Part shown: piece after piece, positions 33,910-47,379 of the stretch
Layout: each line of letters starts with the position of its first letter
Numbering within the stretch: the stretch's first letter is position 1
Assembly (NCBI GenBank): GCA_963969395.1
Contig: OZ017800.1
Span: 15,284,479 to 15,348,478, forward strand
DNA: 64,000 nt
Direction of reading: 5' to 3'
Source: Pseudoscleropodium purum
Lineage: Eukaryota > Streptophyta > Bryopsida > Hypnales > Brachytheciaceae
Notes under the pieces: model-generated
The model's input: the letters and a program-made list of their open reading frames with translations, nothing else
What the model was told of the DNA's origin: nothing
The model's database searches: none
Translations under genes and position numbers: made by a program

Positions 33910-35709
33910 CAGGAGCATTCACCGGCAAAGGTGATGTCTAGTAAGTTAGCAACAGTCCTCTTATTACTTTTTTGGAGAGTTAGGTTATGTTTGAGATAAC
34001 TTCTTCTTCTTCACTTGTGCAACCAATTGATCTCGTTGTGAACAGTTTGCGGTGGTGTCTTGATTATCAGTAAATTGAACGACCCAAGTAAAGGATGGAT
34101 ATGAAACATCACCCCGCCAAGATGCGTTCGGAAGATATGCTGAATTGGCATAAAGCATTAAGGGTTTTAACTGGGATGACCACGCTAGCGTTTCCGGATC
34201 TAGTCAGACGACGATGAGGATTGCAGGTCTCGTGGTGGATGATTGATAGGCATGCTCACGATTGGGGAAGAGCAGACTAGAGATTTTTGGAGGCTTTACT
34301 AAAAAAAGGTTAGTGTCGAAGGATGTCACCGCCTCCAAAACTAGGTCACTGTGCACCACCTGGATTGTTGTAAGCTGGATGAGTTGAGGGAAAGGTTTTG
34401 GACACGATGCAGAGGAGCTGGATGGGAAAGAGATGGCTCTAATTACATGCGGATGGGCGAGGAATGCCGCCACCACCGATAGCGCCATCGATAGAGGGCA
34501 TGGAAGAAGAGGATGAGGATGTGTTTTTGAGGAGACTCCTTGTGTGATGAAAAGTTGCAGGAGTCCCGAGCTGGGGTAGCTGCTCATTTTACCCAATAGA
34601 GACGCCCTGCCATAGCTAGCTTCGGTGCTGAGAAGAGCAGTTTAGGTGTGCTCTTCCTTCGCGCTGCTCATTATTAGCTTGCCCTGTTTGAGTTAACTGA
34701 TGCATTTTAGCTACATGTGCGAGTGAAGTTTGAGAGAGTAGGCAGTAGACTGAGCAGAATGAGTAGAATTCTGTCTGAGGTCTTATTCGTTGGGTGAAAT
34801 GACTGCGGAGAAGGATTTCCTTGAAGTAGTTGAAAGAGTTTTGGCTTCTTTGCACGAAACGGAGTTGGTAGAGCTTCTTGTCAATATTTCAGCAGCTTGA
34901 GATTGACTACATCGTTGGGAGAGCCACAAGGAACTCTGTCCTTACAGAAATGGACTAGCTGCATTGCTTCGCATATTTGGAGTGACACAAGAAGATGAAA
35001 ATCGCCTTCCTCTAATGAATTAGTTTTAGGTTTTGTCGACTTTTGATTTCCTGAAGTGTACCCATCAATAAAATAATAGATGCAACATGATTTTGATTGA
35101 GAATGTGCAAGAGAAAGGTCAAATAGGTCAACCTTAAGAGGTTTGTGGCCAAATTCTAGTGATGCCATTAATCACATCCTCTTACTCTTTGCTTGGTTTT
35201 AAGTCCCGTATACCAACAATTTTCACTTGAATGTTTTTGTGTGGGATATCACAATTAGAAGTTATTGGACATCTCTTGACACCTTGATAGTGAAAATTCG
35301 TGATCCTACGTATTATTTGGAATTAATTGGAGGGACTTGAGGGAAATGCAAACTTTCAAAACTTTTGTTACTAACCTTATATGCAATTTTGCTTATTGAG
35401 TTTGGGCATACCCAACACTTTATTGTGATGCTACCATGCTATCTAATGTTACCATCCTATCAGTATAACTTCATTTTGTGGTGGGTGATGTTTGAGGTGT
35501 TCCACAATCCCTCCCTCCCCCGAAGTTGAAGAGTTTTTTAATTCAAATTCTTTGAAAAAATTTAGAATCTTATTGGAGAATTGAAAACATTAAACATTAA
35601 ATTGTTGATGAGATTCTCTTCATTTGCTACTGCACTGGTCTAATTTTTTCCAAAATCCTCAAACAAATGGTGGAATCATAGAAAGTATCACTTTTAAAAT
35701 AGGTTATGT
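33910..35709. other. No supported gene
   Basis: AT-rich towards the LTR. Short frames (for example 34204-34596 minus) show no recognised domain. Confidence 0.5.
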
Positions 35710-38009
35710 TGTCGCAGCACAGGGTAGGTCAATTCCCCATTATACTCACAAAAATCGCTCTAGAGTATAACTAAGTGACTCTAAAGATCGAACCCACGAG
35801 ATCCTGTGAAGTATCTAGCTCTATTAAGCAGTTAAGCTCAGTCAGTATCCAAATCTTACTTTCCGGTCCTAGATCTAGAACCAGAAATACCACCACACCG
35901 GATAACTACAGACCGGATTACTCCTTCTTCCAGTCCTACTTACTATCCGGTCCAAACAAATACCCAAATCCCAGGATCTCACAACTTCCGATCCTCGAAA
36001 TCCGTCCTGACCAATCCGGTCCGGATGGTCATCCTGTACCCGTAATCCTATCCGGTTTGGTTTTGCCTCTGTTTCACCATCAGAGGGGTCGCCGCTTAAT
36101 TTTGAGAGTGGTAGGCCCACCACTCCTTCCGTGACTTATAGTGGCTGAAGACCCACTGTCCTACCTTCTAAACTCCTAAGCTAATCCGGATCCGGTTTGG
36201 TCCTTCACAACAACCCAGATAACAATCCGGGTCGTAGGTCACACAAAGACCCCACACTTGACCCTCTCGTACTACAACGACCTTGATGCTACTTCCGATC
36301 CGTGCGAAGACAGGTGGTTACAAGTGCACCCGTCCATTCCAACATCAACTAAAGTTCTTCCGTTACCCATACGGGTGGTGAGACCTCACAGGAGATCGGA
36401 CACTCAACCGGATTTCCCACCCGGGAGTTCTAGCGCAGCTAAGGAATCCCTCCCTACCCGCCTAGCCTAACAACGACTTTCTCACCCGGAATCTCAAACT
36501 CTAGACGTGCTGAGAAACTAAGTTCACTCCCAACTCTTTGGTACCTACTCACATGCACCTAGGATCGGAAAAGAAACACCAAGGGGAGAAATCACTTGCA
36601 AACCAACTCGTACTATCCTAACTCCACATCATACAATCCTGTCGCGCTGGAGAGAGATACACAATGAAGAGAATAGAAAAGTACAAGAAGTTTGCAAAAT
36701 GAACAACTCCCAATTCCCATCTCAGGAACCGATTTATATACAAAGGGTAAAAACCCTAAAACCACAAAAAGGAGCGGAAAACCCGTGGGGGTCCGCCGCC
36801 ACCCTAATCTAATTTCCGGTCTAACCTAATACTATTGAGCCGGATCCGGATCCGGATCCGCTCCTACTCCTAACTGAAATCCAAAATCCTATCTACCCTA
36901 CAACTCTAGATCCTATCGTCGGGCTTCCGGCCTCCGAGACTAGCTCCTCGAAGACTTCGCTCAAATTCCGGACCCGTTCCCCCTCAGCAGGATTCGGTCC
37001 GGGTGGAGACTCCAGGTCGATGGTGATATCCGGTCTCGTGCCCGGAGTCCCAGTCCGTGCAGACTTCTTGGACTCAGGAGTCCAATCCTTCCTATCCTTC
37101 GCCATCGTTGCATCCGGAAAGAGGTCCGGTAGAGAGATGTCCGAAAGGTGAATACCTTTGTCGCACGTCGCTCCAGTCAGCTTCCGGCTGCTCTCCTCGA
37201 TCCGGTCCGCAGCCTTCCGCCCCTCCACCATTGCCGTCTCCACCTGCTCAGCGAAGTCGGCGAGAATCCGGACCATCCGGGAACCGGATAGTTTCTTCTC
37301 TTCGTGGATCTTCTCGTCGAAGAGCTTCGCTTTGGCAGCGGCCGTTCCGGTCTCTCCCAGGACCGCCTTGATCTGCTCGGCTATCTTCCGAGTCTCTTCC
37401 GCCATCTCCCGGGCGGCCGTCACGTCTTCCTGATAGGCAAAAAGAGTTGACTTCAGTTTATCCACCTCCTCCTGCAACCGGCGGATCTCTGCTTCCTGCT
37501 TCCGGGTCTCTTCCGGATTCGTGATGCACTCCGCCACTTGTTCCGCCAATTTGCTGTCCGGTGCCGCACCCACCAACTTGCCGATTGCCGCAAGCGTCCT
37601 GTGCTTGACCTCCCTCTCTCCGATCTCAACCGGAAGCAAAACAGACAAAACACAAACGTCCAGACGCACAAACTCCAAAAACTCAACCGCGCGCTCTCAA
37701 GGTCGAGTTTCTAAAAGGGGGTGCAACAGTGAAAGCTCCTCCTTATATAGTCCCTGGACCCTTTCCGGTTTGTCATCATGAATCCGGTTCATCATCATCA
37801 TCCGGTCCTAGACCTAATCCGTGTTGCATTCCGTTTCCGTCGTTAGTTACTCCTGACCGGATTAGATCCAAGAAGCCCACTACTTCACGTTCCGTGCTAA
37901 TTCTGAGTTTTCCTTCCCCACCTAATCGGATCCGGTTAGCTAATGACTAGTTTCCGTTCCTATTTGGGTGTATACTAAGAAAATCAAAATTCTAAGCTGC
38001 GACATATGT
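35705..38009 (-). mobile_element. Solo LTR 3, internally deleted, target duplication TATGT
   Basis: The unit 35710-38004 is 2295 bp, flanked by TATGT at 35705-35709 and 38005-38009. Relative to the full LTR about 1.0 kb is missing at a clean junction near 37612, fusing the 5' leader of the LTR-ORF to the middle of the frame. Both termini, promoter 1 and the promoter 2 region are retained. The target duplication means it inserted as part of an element; the deletion may have come before or after. Confidence 0.93.
36893..37678 (-). pseudogene. LTR-encoded protein (copy 3), N-terminal domain deleted
   Basis: The remaining frame begins with about 26 residues of translated leader (MEFVRLDVCVLSVLLPVEIG) fused to VKHRTLAAIGKLVG and continues through the intact coiled coil, DITIDLESPP and the normal C-terminus. 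The whole N-terminal domain, acidic run and basic patch are absent. It might still be translated as a coiled-coil-only protein. Confidence 0.85.
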
Positions 38010-38749
38010 TCATTGCTACTTTGCAATCAAGTCCCAAGTGCAAAAGGAATCATACCAAATGTTATAAGGAGGTGAACTGTGCAGGGTTGTGCATAGAGTG
38101 AGGGTGAAAGACGAGCGTATTAGAGGCTAGAGAGTAACCAAGGCACAAAAGTTGTGTATGGTGATGGTGTTGCCGTAACAGGCATCGTTGGGATTTCCCA
38201 GCAACCCTACTCACCCATACGATTCACACTTGTTACTCTTGCCATTACCCTTTATCTTTTCCTTCCAATGCACATATTTAAATCGATTGCTAACTGACCA
38301 ATACACCAATTTCTCAAGAAGTGTATCATAGGACAAAAAAGCAAGAAAAATAAATTACTTTTTTTCTTTTAACAACACCTACTTGCATAAGCGCCATTTC
38401 CCACAGCCCTTAACCAATAATCCTTAGGAAATTTTTGTTCCAATCTGTACAACCACATCCAGGATAAATCAATTCTCCCTAGATTAGCACACTAGACCAT
38501 TGGTGAGTCCAATTGCGTTTACAAAACTCAACCTTTGTGATTGACTCAAGACCAATTCCCACATTGTCTTTCATTTAGATACATTGATATGTTAAATGTG
38601 CTATAAACACCCACCTGTATATACAATTGATATGTTGTGAGATTGGCATCTTCGGTTGAGAGAGAAGATGAGCAAACACAATAGACCACAACATTTGTGA
38701 TATTATTCAGTAAAACTGTAAGACAGAAGAGATCCAGCACAACAGACAA
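38010..38749. other. No supported gene
   Basis: AT-rich spacer without recognisable coding or repeat content apart from isolated T runs. Confidence 0.45.
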
Positions 38750-40445
38750 AGTGAATGACTAGGACCATTGTGAGTGAATTTCACCCTAAGGTAAAACTCT
38801 TCCACACAATTGGGCCGAAAGAGGAGTGTATGGGACTCTCTAACCTAAACGCCTCCAAGCAATGGACTCTATCAAGTTTTTTATCCAATTTTCATGTGTA
38901 TGAGGTTAGGTGGGAAAAGGGTAGCTTGACCAACTCCCTCAAAGTTCCAAAGACACTCTCTAACTATCCTAAAACATCACCTAAGAAGTTGTAGCATCCT
39001 CCTAGATCAAAATGGCACTTAAAAACCTCCACTTAGGGCTCAAAATGGATAAAATTGGCATCTCAAATTTATTCTAGCACATCTTCTTCTACCCAATTGC
39101 CTTAAAACCTCCTTAGATTCTTTCCCTAACCAACCTTGTGAATTAGGGTATGTTCCTAGGTGAAAGTTGAGCTCAAAAGTGCAATTGAGAGCTCCAAGGG
39201 CTAGATTTGAGCCCTAATTGAGAAATTTCAGCATACATTAATCTCATCCAAAACCTTCAACCCCACTCTCTTTCCACCTTCTCTTCTTTTACATGTCTCT
39301 TAAATCTTAAGTGAGTGCTTCTACATTCACCCCAATTTGTCCATAAAGCTCACCATCCACATAATCCAAAAACAATCAACAATTCCATAAAATTTGCAAT
39401 CAAAATTGCACTTCAACCAAGTACAAACATTGAGTGAGCATCACCTCAGTCCCATAGCAGACCAGCGGCCACTAAAATGGCCATTTCCATCTCTATACTT
39501 GTCCAATTTGATTGAAAATAGTCTCCCTGGAAAGCTACCTTGACCCTTCACTTCCCCTCTAAAATTCAGCTTCAAATTCGTTGTAGAACTCCCGCTGGAT
39601 TCCCGCAAAGTTGGCGCTCTTCCCTAGCCGAGGCAGCAGACCTCTTTGCACTAAATCGGTTGCCGTGATCTCGTCCAAGCTCCGTTGAGGACGAGCTATA
39701 GCTTGTTGGAAAGCTAACTTCCACGCGCTTCATCCCTCCAAATTTCAGCCTCAAATTCATTGTATAACTCCCGCTGGATAACCGCAAAGTTGGCGCTCTT
39801 CCCTAGCCGCGGCAACATACTTCTTCTCCCCCATTTCTTCTCAATCTTCACTTTTCCACCCCCAAGGTGGAAACCTACTCGACAAATTGGCTCTAATCTT
39901 ATCCTAACTCCTTGCCATCACTTCCTAACATCCTTCTTCTCAAATCCTCACACATACACAAGAGCACAAGAGAGAGAGAGAGAGGGAAGAAAGAGCTCCC
40001 AACCCTAATTCGACCCTCATCCTCTCCTAACTAACTAACTACATTCCTAATCACTTTCATCCATCTCTAATTTATAACCAAAATGCTCTTAGTTGCTATT
40101 TTTATTCTAAATTAGTGGTTTTCTTCCTACATAGGTGTCTAAATATTGATTTTAAGCTTACTAATTCCCTATAAACCCATTATGTTTATGCCATTTTGTA
40201 ATTTTCATCTTGTTTTTTGTTTGTTTTTAGTTCTAAGTCTTGTTTTTAGTTCACTTTTTTGTTAATTTATAATTAGGATGTAGTTTTAGTTTTAAATTCA
40301 ACATTTATATTAAAAAGCCTATTAACTAATATTAATAGTATACTTTAGACTTTTAGCACTTCTTAATTCAAAACTTTTACCTATTGTCCCTATTTTTTAT
40401 ATTTTCAAAATGTGAACCATTTCAATGGTTCACAACCATACATGA
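38750..40445 (+). repeat. Dispersed repeat family X, copy A (about 1.7 kb)
   Basis: This segment is matched in reverse orientation by 60070-58916 plus 55605-55160. Shared landmarks include GTGAATTTCACCCTA (38772 versus GGGTGAAATTCACTC near 60045), two ~180-bp internal units (landmarks near 39563 and 39743) with AAAGTTGGCGCTCTTCCCTA, a GA microsatellite (39970-39985), and TTTTTATATTTTCAAAATGTG. The right end is a palindrome GTGAACCATTTCAATGGTTC. No coding frame; family unknown. Confidence 0.8.
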
Positions 40446-42349
40446 CCAAAAGTGCGCATTGATTAATTAAAATTCGAGGGAGTCAAGCAAGAGTAGATTG
40501 CGATGGAGAGCAATGTGATTTGAGAACTATGCACAATAGAGAAGGGATGCAAGAAGACCCTCCAATTCACATCCAAAACACAAATAAGATTGATACTAGA
40601 AGAAGAAATTCAACAATCCTTTTATTTATTTATAAATAAACATACCAACTAGCCAAAGGTAAATAAGGTTTGTCTCTAAGATACTATTAAGATTTAGAAG
40701 AAAGTTGATGACATCTAGATCTATTCATTGGTCCTTGTTCATTGCAGTAATCATCTAATTATATAGAATATCATAGGCCCTCCTCCTAGCCTGTTCTTTT
40801 AATTTAAATGCTTTGCTTCTGTTCACTTTCTCTTTATTTGCTTGGCTTTTACCTTGGCGGTTGTTTTTCTGTAAGTTTTCTTTTTAATGTAAAAGTTCTT
40901 CCATTTGTCCAAAAAAAAAAAAAAAGGAGAATAAGCCTTATAATACATAATCCTAAAAAAAGCCATTTACTTAGATACCTCCTCAATTCAAATCATTTTA
41001 TATTATCTATTTATATTAATACATTCCATAATATTCAACACTTTAAATTCATTTGGTGTTGCAATTTAAATAATTTACAAAATGTGTAAATGATGATGTA
41101 ACATTTTTGTTAGACATGACAGATTCAAGGGATGCCACATATACATTGAATTCTAAATGCTAAACCTCTCAATCACCCCAAAAATTACCCCCAAAATCTA
41201 ATCCTATATGTCGCATTTCTAACATTTGAATATCAGGGTTGCTAACATGTGAGCCGGTGAACGTGAGCATATGAGCCTGTGAGCATGAGAGCAGGAACTT
41301 TTTTGCTGGAAATTCAGATGAAGGACCTATGACCGTGGATCTTATGATTGTTCATTGTGGTATGTTGGTATATCTTATTAACATGAGCAACTTTGTTTTC
41401 AAATTTGTAGGCGGATTTAGCTGGGATAAAATAAGAAACTATAGTAGGCCTAAACTTAAAGTAATGGCTTTACCATTCTAACTACTTCTATGTTGAGTAT
41501 TTTAATACGAAAGTTGTTTTGATTCGTTTCTATTAACAAATTTGACATGGTTTTTTGGTACCGGTTCAATGACCCTATGGCATATTTCAAAACTGTCCTT
41601 GACTTATTGCCTAGGACCTTAAGAGTTGTTATTGTAGAATTTCATGATTCTTTCAAAAGATATTCAAAATAAATAATGTCATGTAAAAGTGATAGAGATA
41701 GCATGCATTTAGTATGCTGCTCTAATCTTCCATAAGTTCATCCTTTAGGATTCAAGATTTGTCATACTCTCAAATTTCTATTGACAATTGTGGATCATTA
41801 TTGTAGGCTTTTTTTGCCAAACACATTGTTGTTAAATAACACTCTAAACAACAATGGGTATTGGACTACCATCAACTACAACAATAGCTATACTTCAACC
41901 TAACAAGAAATTGTTATATGAAGTTGTGACAATAGCTTTATGATGAATTCACAAGTAAGTGGGATTGGGTCGTAGCCTATTTTTTTTAATTTTTTCTTTT
42001 GGCTAAAATGGCTCCAAAGTAAATTTGAGTCACAAAAATTACTCAAGGGGGATTGTAGCTTTATATTTGCCAAGGATGGAAGAACAATTTCACTTTTCAA
42101 CTTCTTTTTTAAATGATGTACCTTCTTCATTATAGAAGTGAATTAATGTTTTTTATTTCATCAACCATCAACCAATTCTATTTATTTTTTCAACAACAAA
42201 AATGAATGAATTTGTTATGTAATCTTTTAATGAATGAATTATATATGTAGCATAAATGATCTATTTAATTAATACATATGTACCAAAAAATAATTTATGT
42301 ATTATATAAAATAAATAAATAATTAGGTATCAAGCTAAAGTCCTAGTGA
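40446..42349. other. AT-rich spacer, no gene
   Basis: Low complexity with poly-A and TA-rich stretches. No supported frame or RNA gene. Confidence 0.5.
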
Positions 42350-42525
42350 TACTAGTAGAAAAAGGGGCTATAAATTACTTGTCTTTTATGACTACACTAA
42401 CAACAATGACTACAAAATAGTCATTTTGAAGTCATTTGAAGTCATTTTGAAGTAACTCTGCAGTCATTGTTGTTGATGCAGTCATAAAAGACAAGTAATT
42501 TATGACCCCTTTTCTACTAGTGTGA
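42347..42525. mobile_element. CACTA-type MITE, 173 bp, TSD TGA
   Basis: Element 42350-42522. The left end TACTAGTAGAAAAAGGGG and the right end CCCCTTTTCTACTAGTG are inverted repeats that continue for about 60 bp (ATAAATTACTTGTCTTTTAT against ATAAAAGACAAGTAATTTAT). Flanking TGA (42347-42349 and 42523-42525) gives the 3-bp duplication expected for CACTA/EnSpm elements. It has no coding capacity, and the whole can fold into a long hairpin. Confidence 0.9.
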
Positions 42526-44110
42526 ACACCACTACCAATCTTAGTGTTTAAGGTTCAAACGTTGGTAAAATTACCTAATGGAAAGTCCCTGTCCTACCCA
42601 AACCTTCCATCTTCATCTACTGTAGTTGTTGTACCTTTAGGCCACCAATGGAACCTCATTCTAAGTACCCTATATCCTTATATAGGTAAGGCCAACCTTT
42701 CTACTAATCCCCTAGAATGTTCTTGGATCATGTCATTAGTACCTATAAGGCAAACTCATTCAATAGTTAAAATTAATAAACAAAGTTATTTCGTGGATCA
42801 AATATTATACCTCATTTAATGGTTTTTAGTGGGACAAAGGTAGCACTTTGTAGTAAATACTAAATATTTCATTTTTATTATTATTCTATATGATATAAGA
42901 TCTTCATTTCTAAATTTTTTGTCCAATCTAATATATAGAGAAGTATAATTGTAAAGAATGTTCTCAAGAATTAGTAATGTTTGACTCTTAGACGTCCTTT
43001 AATGTTTACAAGTCCAAAATGACTTCAAACTATTCATCCCTACCACAAAACTACAATCTTCAACAACATTTATATAGTATTTTTCTAAACATTCAATCTT
43101 CAAATGTTTATGGTAATTTGTAGAAATAAATATTTTCTAAATTCCAAAGTAAAATCTCCTACAATTACAAGTTTAATTTTCTAAAACTTCAGAATGCAAA
43201 CTTTTACAACCCTTCTAGAAGGTGAAGTTTGATCTTAGAACAATTTTAAGATAAAAATTTACATATCCTACAAAAAAGAATTTAATAATATGTTGGAAAC
43301 TAGTGAAAAACATACATTTATAGATTAAACCCAATACTAAACTCTAGTTATGGCTATAGTAAGTTATCCTTAAGTATGGCTCCTTTGCTTCCTTTAATCT
43401 CACCTATAGTTACTGTGTTTTTTTGTTTCATTAGATTATTGATATTATGATTATTAATGTGGTATAATTTAATAAAATTATAGAATTTTATTTTTTAATT
43501 TTGAATAATCTTTAATTACAATCATCACTTTTTTGGAAAGGAAAGAAGTAAGAAATGCAATAAAGTTCAACTAAGGTGCATTTTTGTAGTGACATTGATT
43601 TAACTCTGATTTCATTACTTTGATATACTACAACTTCAATTGTGGAATCCTTTGGTTGATTTACTCATTATATGAAAGATAATATTATTATACTAATATG
43701 CTTTGGAAAAATTTAAAATTTTTTCATTTCAATGATGAAAACATCATGAGATTAGTATCTATAGTTTTCACTTTTTGGGAATCCCGTGCTTGGAAGGTGA
43801 TGTTTGCATATAAACCTTTTGCGAGTATGTCTAGGAGAAAAAAATCGAAGCATTTTTTCTCAATTGCTTCCATCGAGGAGTCGGACTTGTTTGTCAAGAA
43901 CTTTCAGATGTCAATATTTGAGTAAGCCATGCCTGACTACCTCCTGCAACACCAAGAACGTACTGAAGACATCAGTTTCCAACATCTGGAGAAGTTGCAA
44001 AGAGCAGTTGTCTTGACTAAATTAAGAAATGACTTTCTAGATCTGTACAGTGGAAAACATAAAACACGGACACAAAATTAACCCTTTTTCCTGTATGAGA
44101 AATTTATCTA
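42526..44110. other. AT-rich spacer, no gene
   Basis: No supported coding frame; short frames (for example 43698-43925) are unremarkable. Confidence 0.5.
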
Positions 44111-44114
44111 TTCA

Positions 44115-44360
44115 TAACAGGGTTTCCCGGACGTCCAACGTCCACGTCCGGTAGTGGGCGGACGTCCCGCATCCATGTTCAGTGGTCGGCGACTCGGCGG
44201 ACGGGTCTTCGGAATGGCGGACGGCCGACAGACACGTCATCGAAATGGCGGACGGCGGACAAACGAATGGCGTCCACCGGTCGCCGAGGATTGCGTTCGC
44301 TGCGTGCGCTCCGTCCGGACATTCAGATTTCGGACGCAATTTGGGCCAGGACGTTAAATT
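44115..44360. repeat. GC-rich cggacg island 1
   Basis: A sharply bounded GC-rich block in AT-rich DNA, built on degenerate GGCGGACGG words. It shares GGGCGGACGTCCCG, TCGGCGACTC and GGAATGGCGGACGG with island 2 at 45365-45720. Confidence 0.8.
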
Positions 44361-45364
44361 AAGGCAACCTTCATTCATAAACTTTGTTGGCTCATAATTA
44401 ACAAGTTGCGTCAATGTGACTTCTTTGAACGTTCATGGTCATTGATCCTTCAAATGAACTTGTATACTATCTCTTACAATGATCAACACAACCTCCCACT
44501 TTCAATGATTGCACATGAAACTTTTTCATTGTAATGAAAATTTCACTAGTACTCCTAAACCGCTGACTAAAATAGATTTTTGTGCTCAAAGACCCTCCAT
44601 TCCACTTCACTGATCACCTAAAAATCACACTCCATGCATGTTGAAATGCTTAAAGTGGCACAACTAGTATTCTCTTCCTTACTTCCCTCATGTTCATGTA
44701 ATAGCCTATCAGCTTGAATTTAAAGCATGCTTAATCGGTGAATAGAGTTGCAAACTTACTTGAAGAAAGTTGCAAACGGAATAGGAACCAGAACTGAAAG
44801 GGTGCCGACTTCAATGCACAATGGGAACTGGTATACTTTCAAGAGGAGAAAACCTTACTTCGTGTAATCATGCTCAACTTTCCTGCGAATGCAGTACCCC
44901 TTCTTCTCACTTTAGCTTTGACTTGGAAGAACTTGTGAAGGAGTACATTACATCAAACAACCTCTTTTCAAATTGAAAATGATGAGTCACACTTAGTATC
45001 ACAAGCATACTAGTGTTTTACTTTCACACTTTAATTCCAAATAGAACTTCATTCTCCGAACAAAAATAAATGATAGTCTCTTGTATGTGTTTGGAGATTC
45101 CAAATCTTATCTTACTGCAAACGTTAACATACAACAATTCCCCACTCAAGCAATGCAAAATTGGAAATTACAAAATAATAGGTTCTATGCAGAGAACCAT
45201 GACAGGGAGCACCATTGGAGAAATTTATACTAAACCACAGGGAGATCAAGAGGCCCTTACACACACACATACGGTATGTTTTTTGACATGTAACAGCATA
45301 CCCCCCTTTTGTTTTTAGAAAGTTTCGGGGATTGGGGGTCAAGTTACATGTTGAGAAGTATACC
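44361..45364. other. Spacer between GC-rich islands, no gene
   Basis: AT-rich sequence with no recognisable gene or repeat besides a short CA run near 45261. Confidence 0.45.
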
Positions 45365-45720
45365 TCGCAGGGTTGCCCGGATGTCTAGCGGACGCGTCCA
45401 ACAATGGGCGGACGTCCCGAATCCACGACCAGCGGTCGGCGACTCCGCGGATGGGTCGTCGGAATGGCGGACGGGTCCTTGAATGGTGGACGGGTGGGCG
45501 GACGGGTCCTTGAAATGGCGGACGGCAGACGGACGAGTCGTCTAAATGGCGAACGGGTGGGCGGACGCCATTCGTTGGACGGTCGGTCGGACGGGTCGGG
45601 TGGCGGATGGCCAGATTGTGTGGTTGAAAATCAAAGTCCACCCGATCGTGCGGCCAAGTTTGAAAGGCGGACTGAGTGCGAACGGGCGGACGGGTCCGTA
45701 GCGAACAACAACTGCAAGAA
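45365..45720. repeat. GC-rich cggacg island 2
   Basis: Same order of landmarks as island 1, with more copies of the GGCGGACGGGT word (at least six variants between 45467 and 45700). This suggests expansion of a short tandem motif in one of two related blocks. Confidence 0.8.
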
Positions 45721-45771
45721 ATGTGAAGTTCCTTCAGCATTTTGCAAAGTGAGAGCCCGTTGGACCCATAC

Positions 45772-47379
45772 ATATTTATATTTACTTTATGAAAATATAA
45801 TTTAAATATATATACTTATATTTTTTGGACTTATATATATTTCGTTACATTTATCATCCTATTTTTCTTATTTAAATTGTATTTAATAATCAATTATAAA
45901 ATTTCAAATACACCATTAAATAAGCATAAAAAATAAGTCAAAATAGACCCTTCAAACATCCAATTTGACCCTTGTATGCAAAAGTCAACTCTGAAGTCAA
46001 ACCTTCCATATCTCGCAAATGAAGGGTTTCATGGGCTTTGTAACACCACCATTGGATTCCTAGACCTCAAAAATGCGGGGGTAAGTTTATTCAAAAGTCT
46101 AAAATAAAAAGTCAAAAAGTCCAAGGACGCCCATGTAACCTTAAAACCCTAAACTCTAAAAATCAATCAAGATAGGCCCAAAAAAACACAAATTCTCACA
46201 ACTTCTTCAAATTTTGGTCGCAAAAGTTACACCGCTGTAACGCCTTTATTAGAGGGTGTATACAAATTACATGGAATACGTTGCAATCCTGTGACTCATT
46301 ACTATAGGTTGGGAAGGAGGTGTTTATAGGGCAAGGCAATGTAAAAGGAGTTGAGAATGAGAATGCAGTGGAAGTTTTACTTGGGAAAGTAATTTTGTTG
46401 TACACTACTAAGTGTCGAGATAATCCCATGCCGTTGGAGCTGCATGTGGACAATGTTGATCATATTTTTAATCGGATATACAATGTTTACAACAAGAAAC
46501 TTCTGAAAATGGAAAAAATCAACAAGTCTCTGAATGAGTCACGAACTTCAGCCCTGTTGATATATCCATGCGGGACACTCAGTTGAGTAATTAGGATGTC
46601 TTCAGGGGAATGCTTTGCTTCTAGATTGCTGCTTATGGAGATTTTAATTATTTTGCAGTACAAAAGTTCTTCAACAAACTGGAGTGGCTTAAAGCGGCAT
46701 AGATTATTAAATTATATTTAATAATCAATTATAAAATTTCAAATACTGCATTAGAATAAGCATAAAAAATAAGTCAAAACAGACCCTTGAAACATCTAAT
46801 TTGACCCTTGTATGCAAAAGTCAACTTTAAAGTCAAACCTTTCATATCTCGCAAATGAAGGGTTTCATGGGCTTTGTAACACTACCATTGGATTCCTATA
46901 CCTCGAAAATAGGGGGGCAGGGGTAGGTCTATTCAAAAGTCTAAAATCAAAAGTCAAAAAGCCGAAGGACGCCCATGAAACCCTAAACCCTAAACCCTAA
47001 ACCCTTCCTATTTTCCTTATTTAATATACTTGTAATCTTTTAATTACATATTTTTTTGAGTATACATATTTATATTTACTTTATGAAAATATAATTTAAA
47101 TATATATACTTATATTTTTTGGACTTATATATATTTCGTTACATTTATCATCCTATTTTTCTTATTTAAATTGTATTTAATAATCAATTATAAAATTTCA
47201 AATACACCATTAAATAAGCATAAAAAATAAGTCAAAATAGACCCTTCAAACATCCAATTTGACCTTTGTATGCAAAAGTCAACTCTAAAGTCAAACCTTC
47301 CATATCTCGCAAATGAAGGCTTTCATGGGCTTTGTAACACCACCATTGGATTCCTAGACCTTGAAAATGGGGGGGTAGG
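45772..47379. repeat. Telomere-motif repeat family Y, three copies left of LTR 4
   Basis: Copies at about 45772-46165, 46705-47005 and 47065-47379 share TAATAATCAATTATAAAATT, TAAGCATAAAAAATAAGTCA, CATATCTCGCAAATGAAGG, ACCATTGGATTCCTA, a G run, TTCAAAAGTCTAAAAT and AAGGACGCCCATG, ending in CCCTAAA motifs. Copies 1 and 3 share about 300 bp almost exactly. The third copy is interrupted by LTR 4 and resumes at 50683. Confidence 0.88.
46978..47004. repeat. Short telomere-type array (CCCTAAA)
   Basis: Three full CCCTAAA units plus a partial one terminate the second family Y copy. It is too short to be a telomere; it is part of the repeat. Confidence 0.85.

Noticed and set aside
34204..34596. 130-codon minus-strand frame as a gene
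   Set aside because: No recognisable domain, no splice support, Ser/Pro-rich composition typical of chance frames.
40921..41089. Poly-A run as a LINE/SINE tail near 40911
   Set aside because: No upstream reverse transcriptase, promoter boxes or target duplication could be found next to it.
44154..44414. Open frames inside the cggacg islands
   Set aside because: They result from lack of stop codons in GC-rich repeats; composition is repetitive and frames differ between the two islands.
46978..47004. Chromosome end or true telomere
   Set aside because: Only about three CCCTAAA units, internal and repeated as part of a dispersed family.
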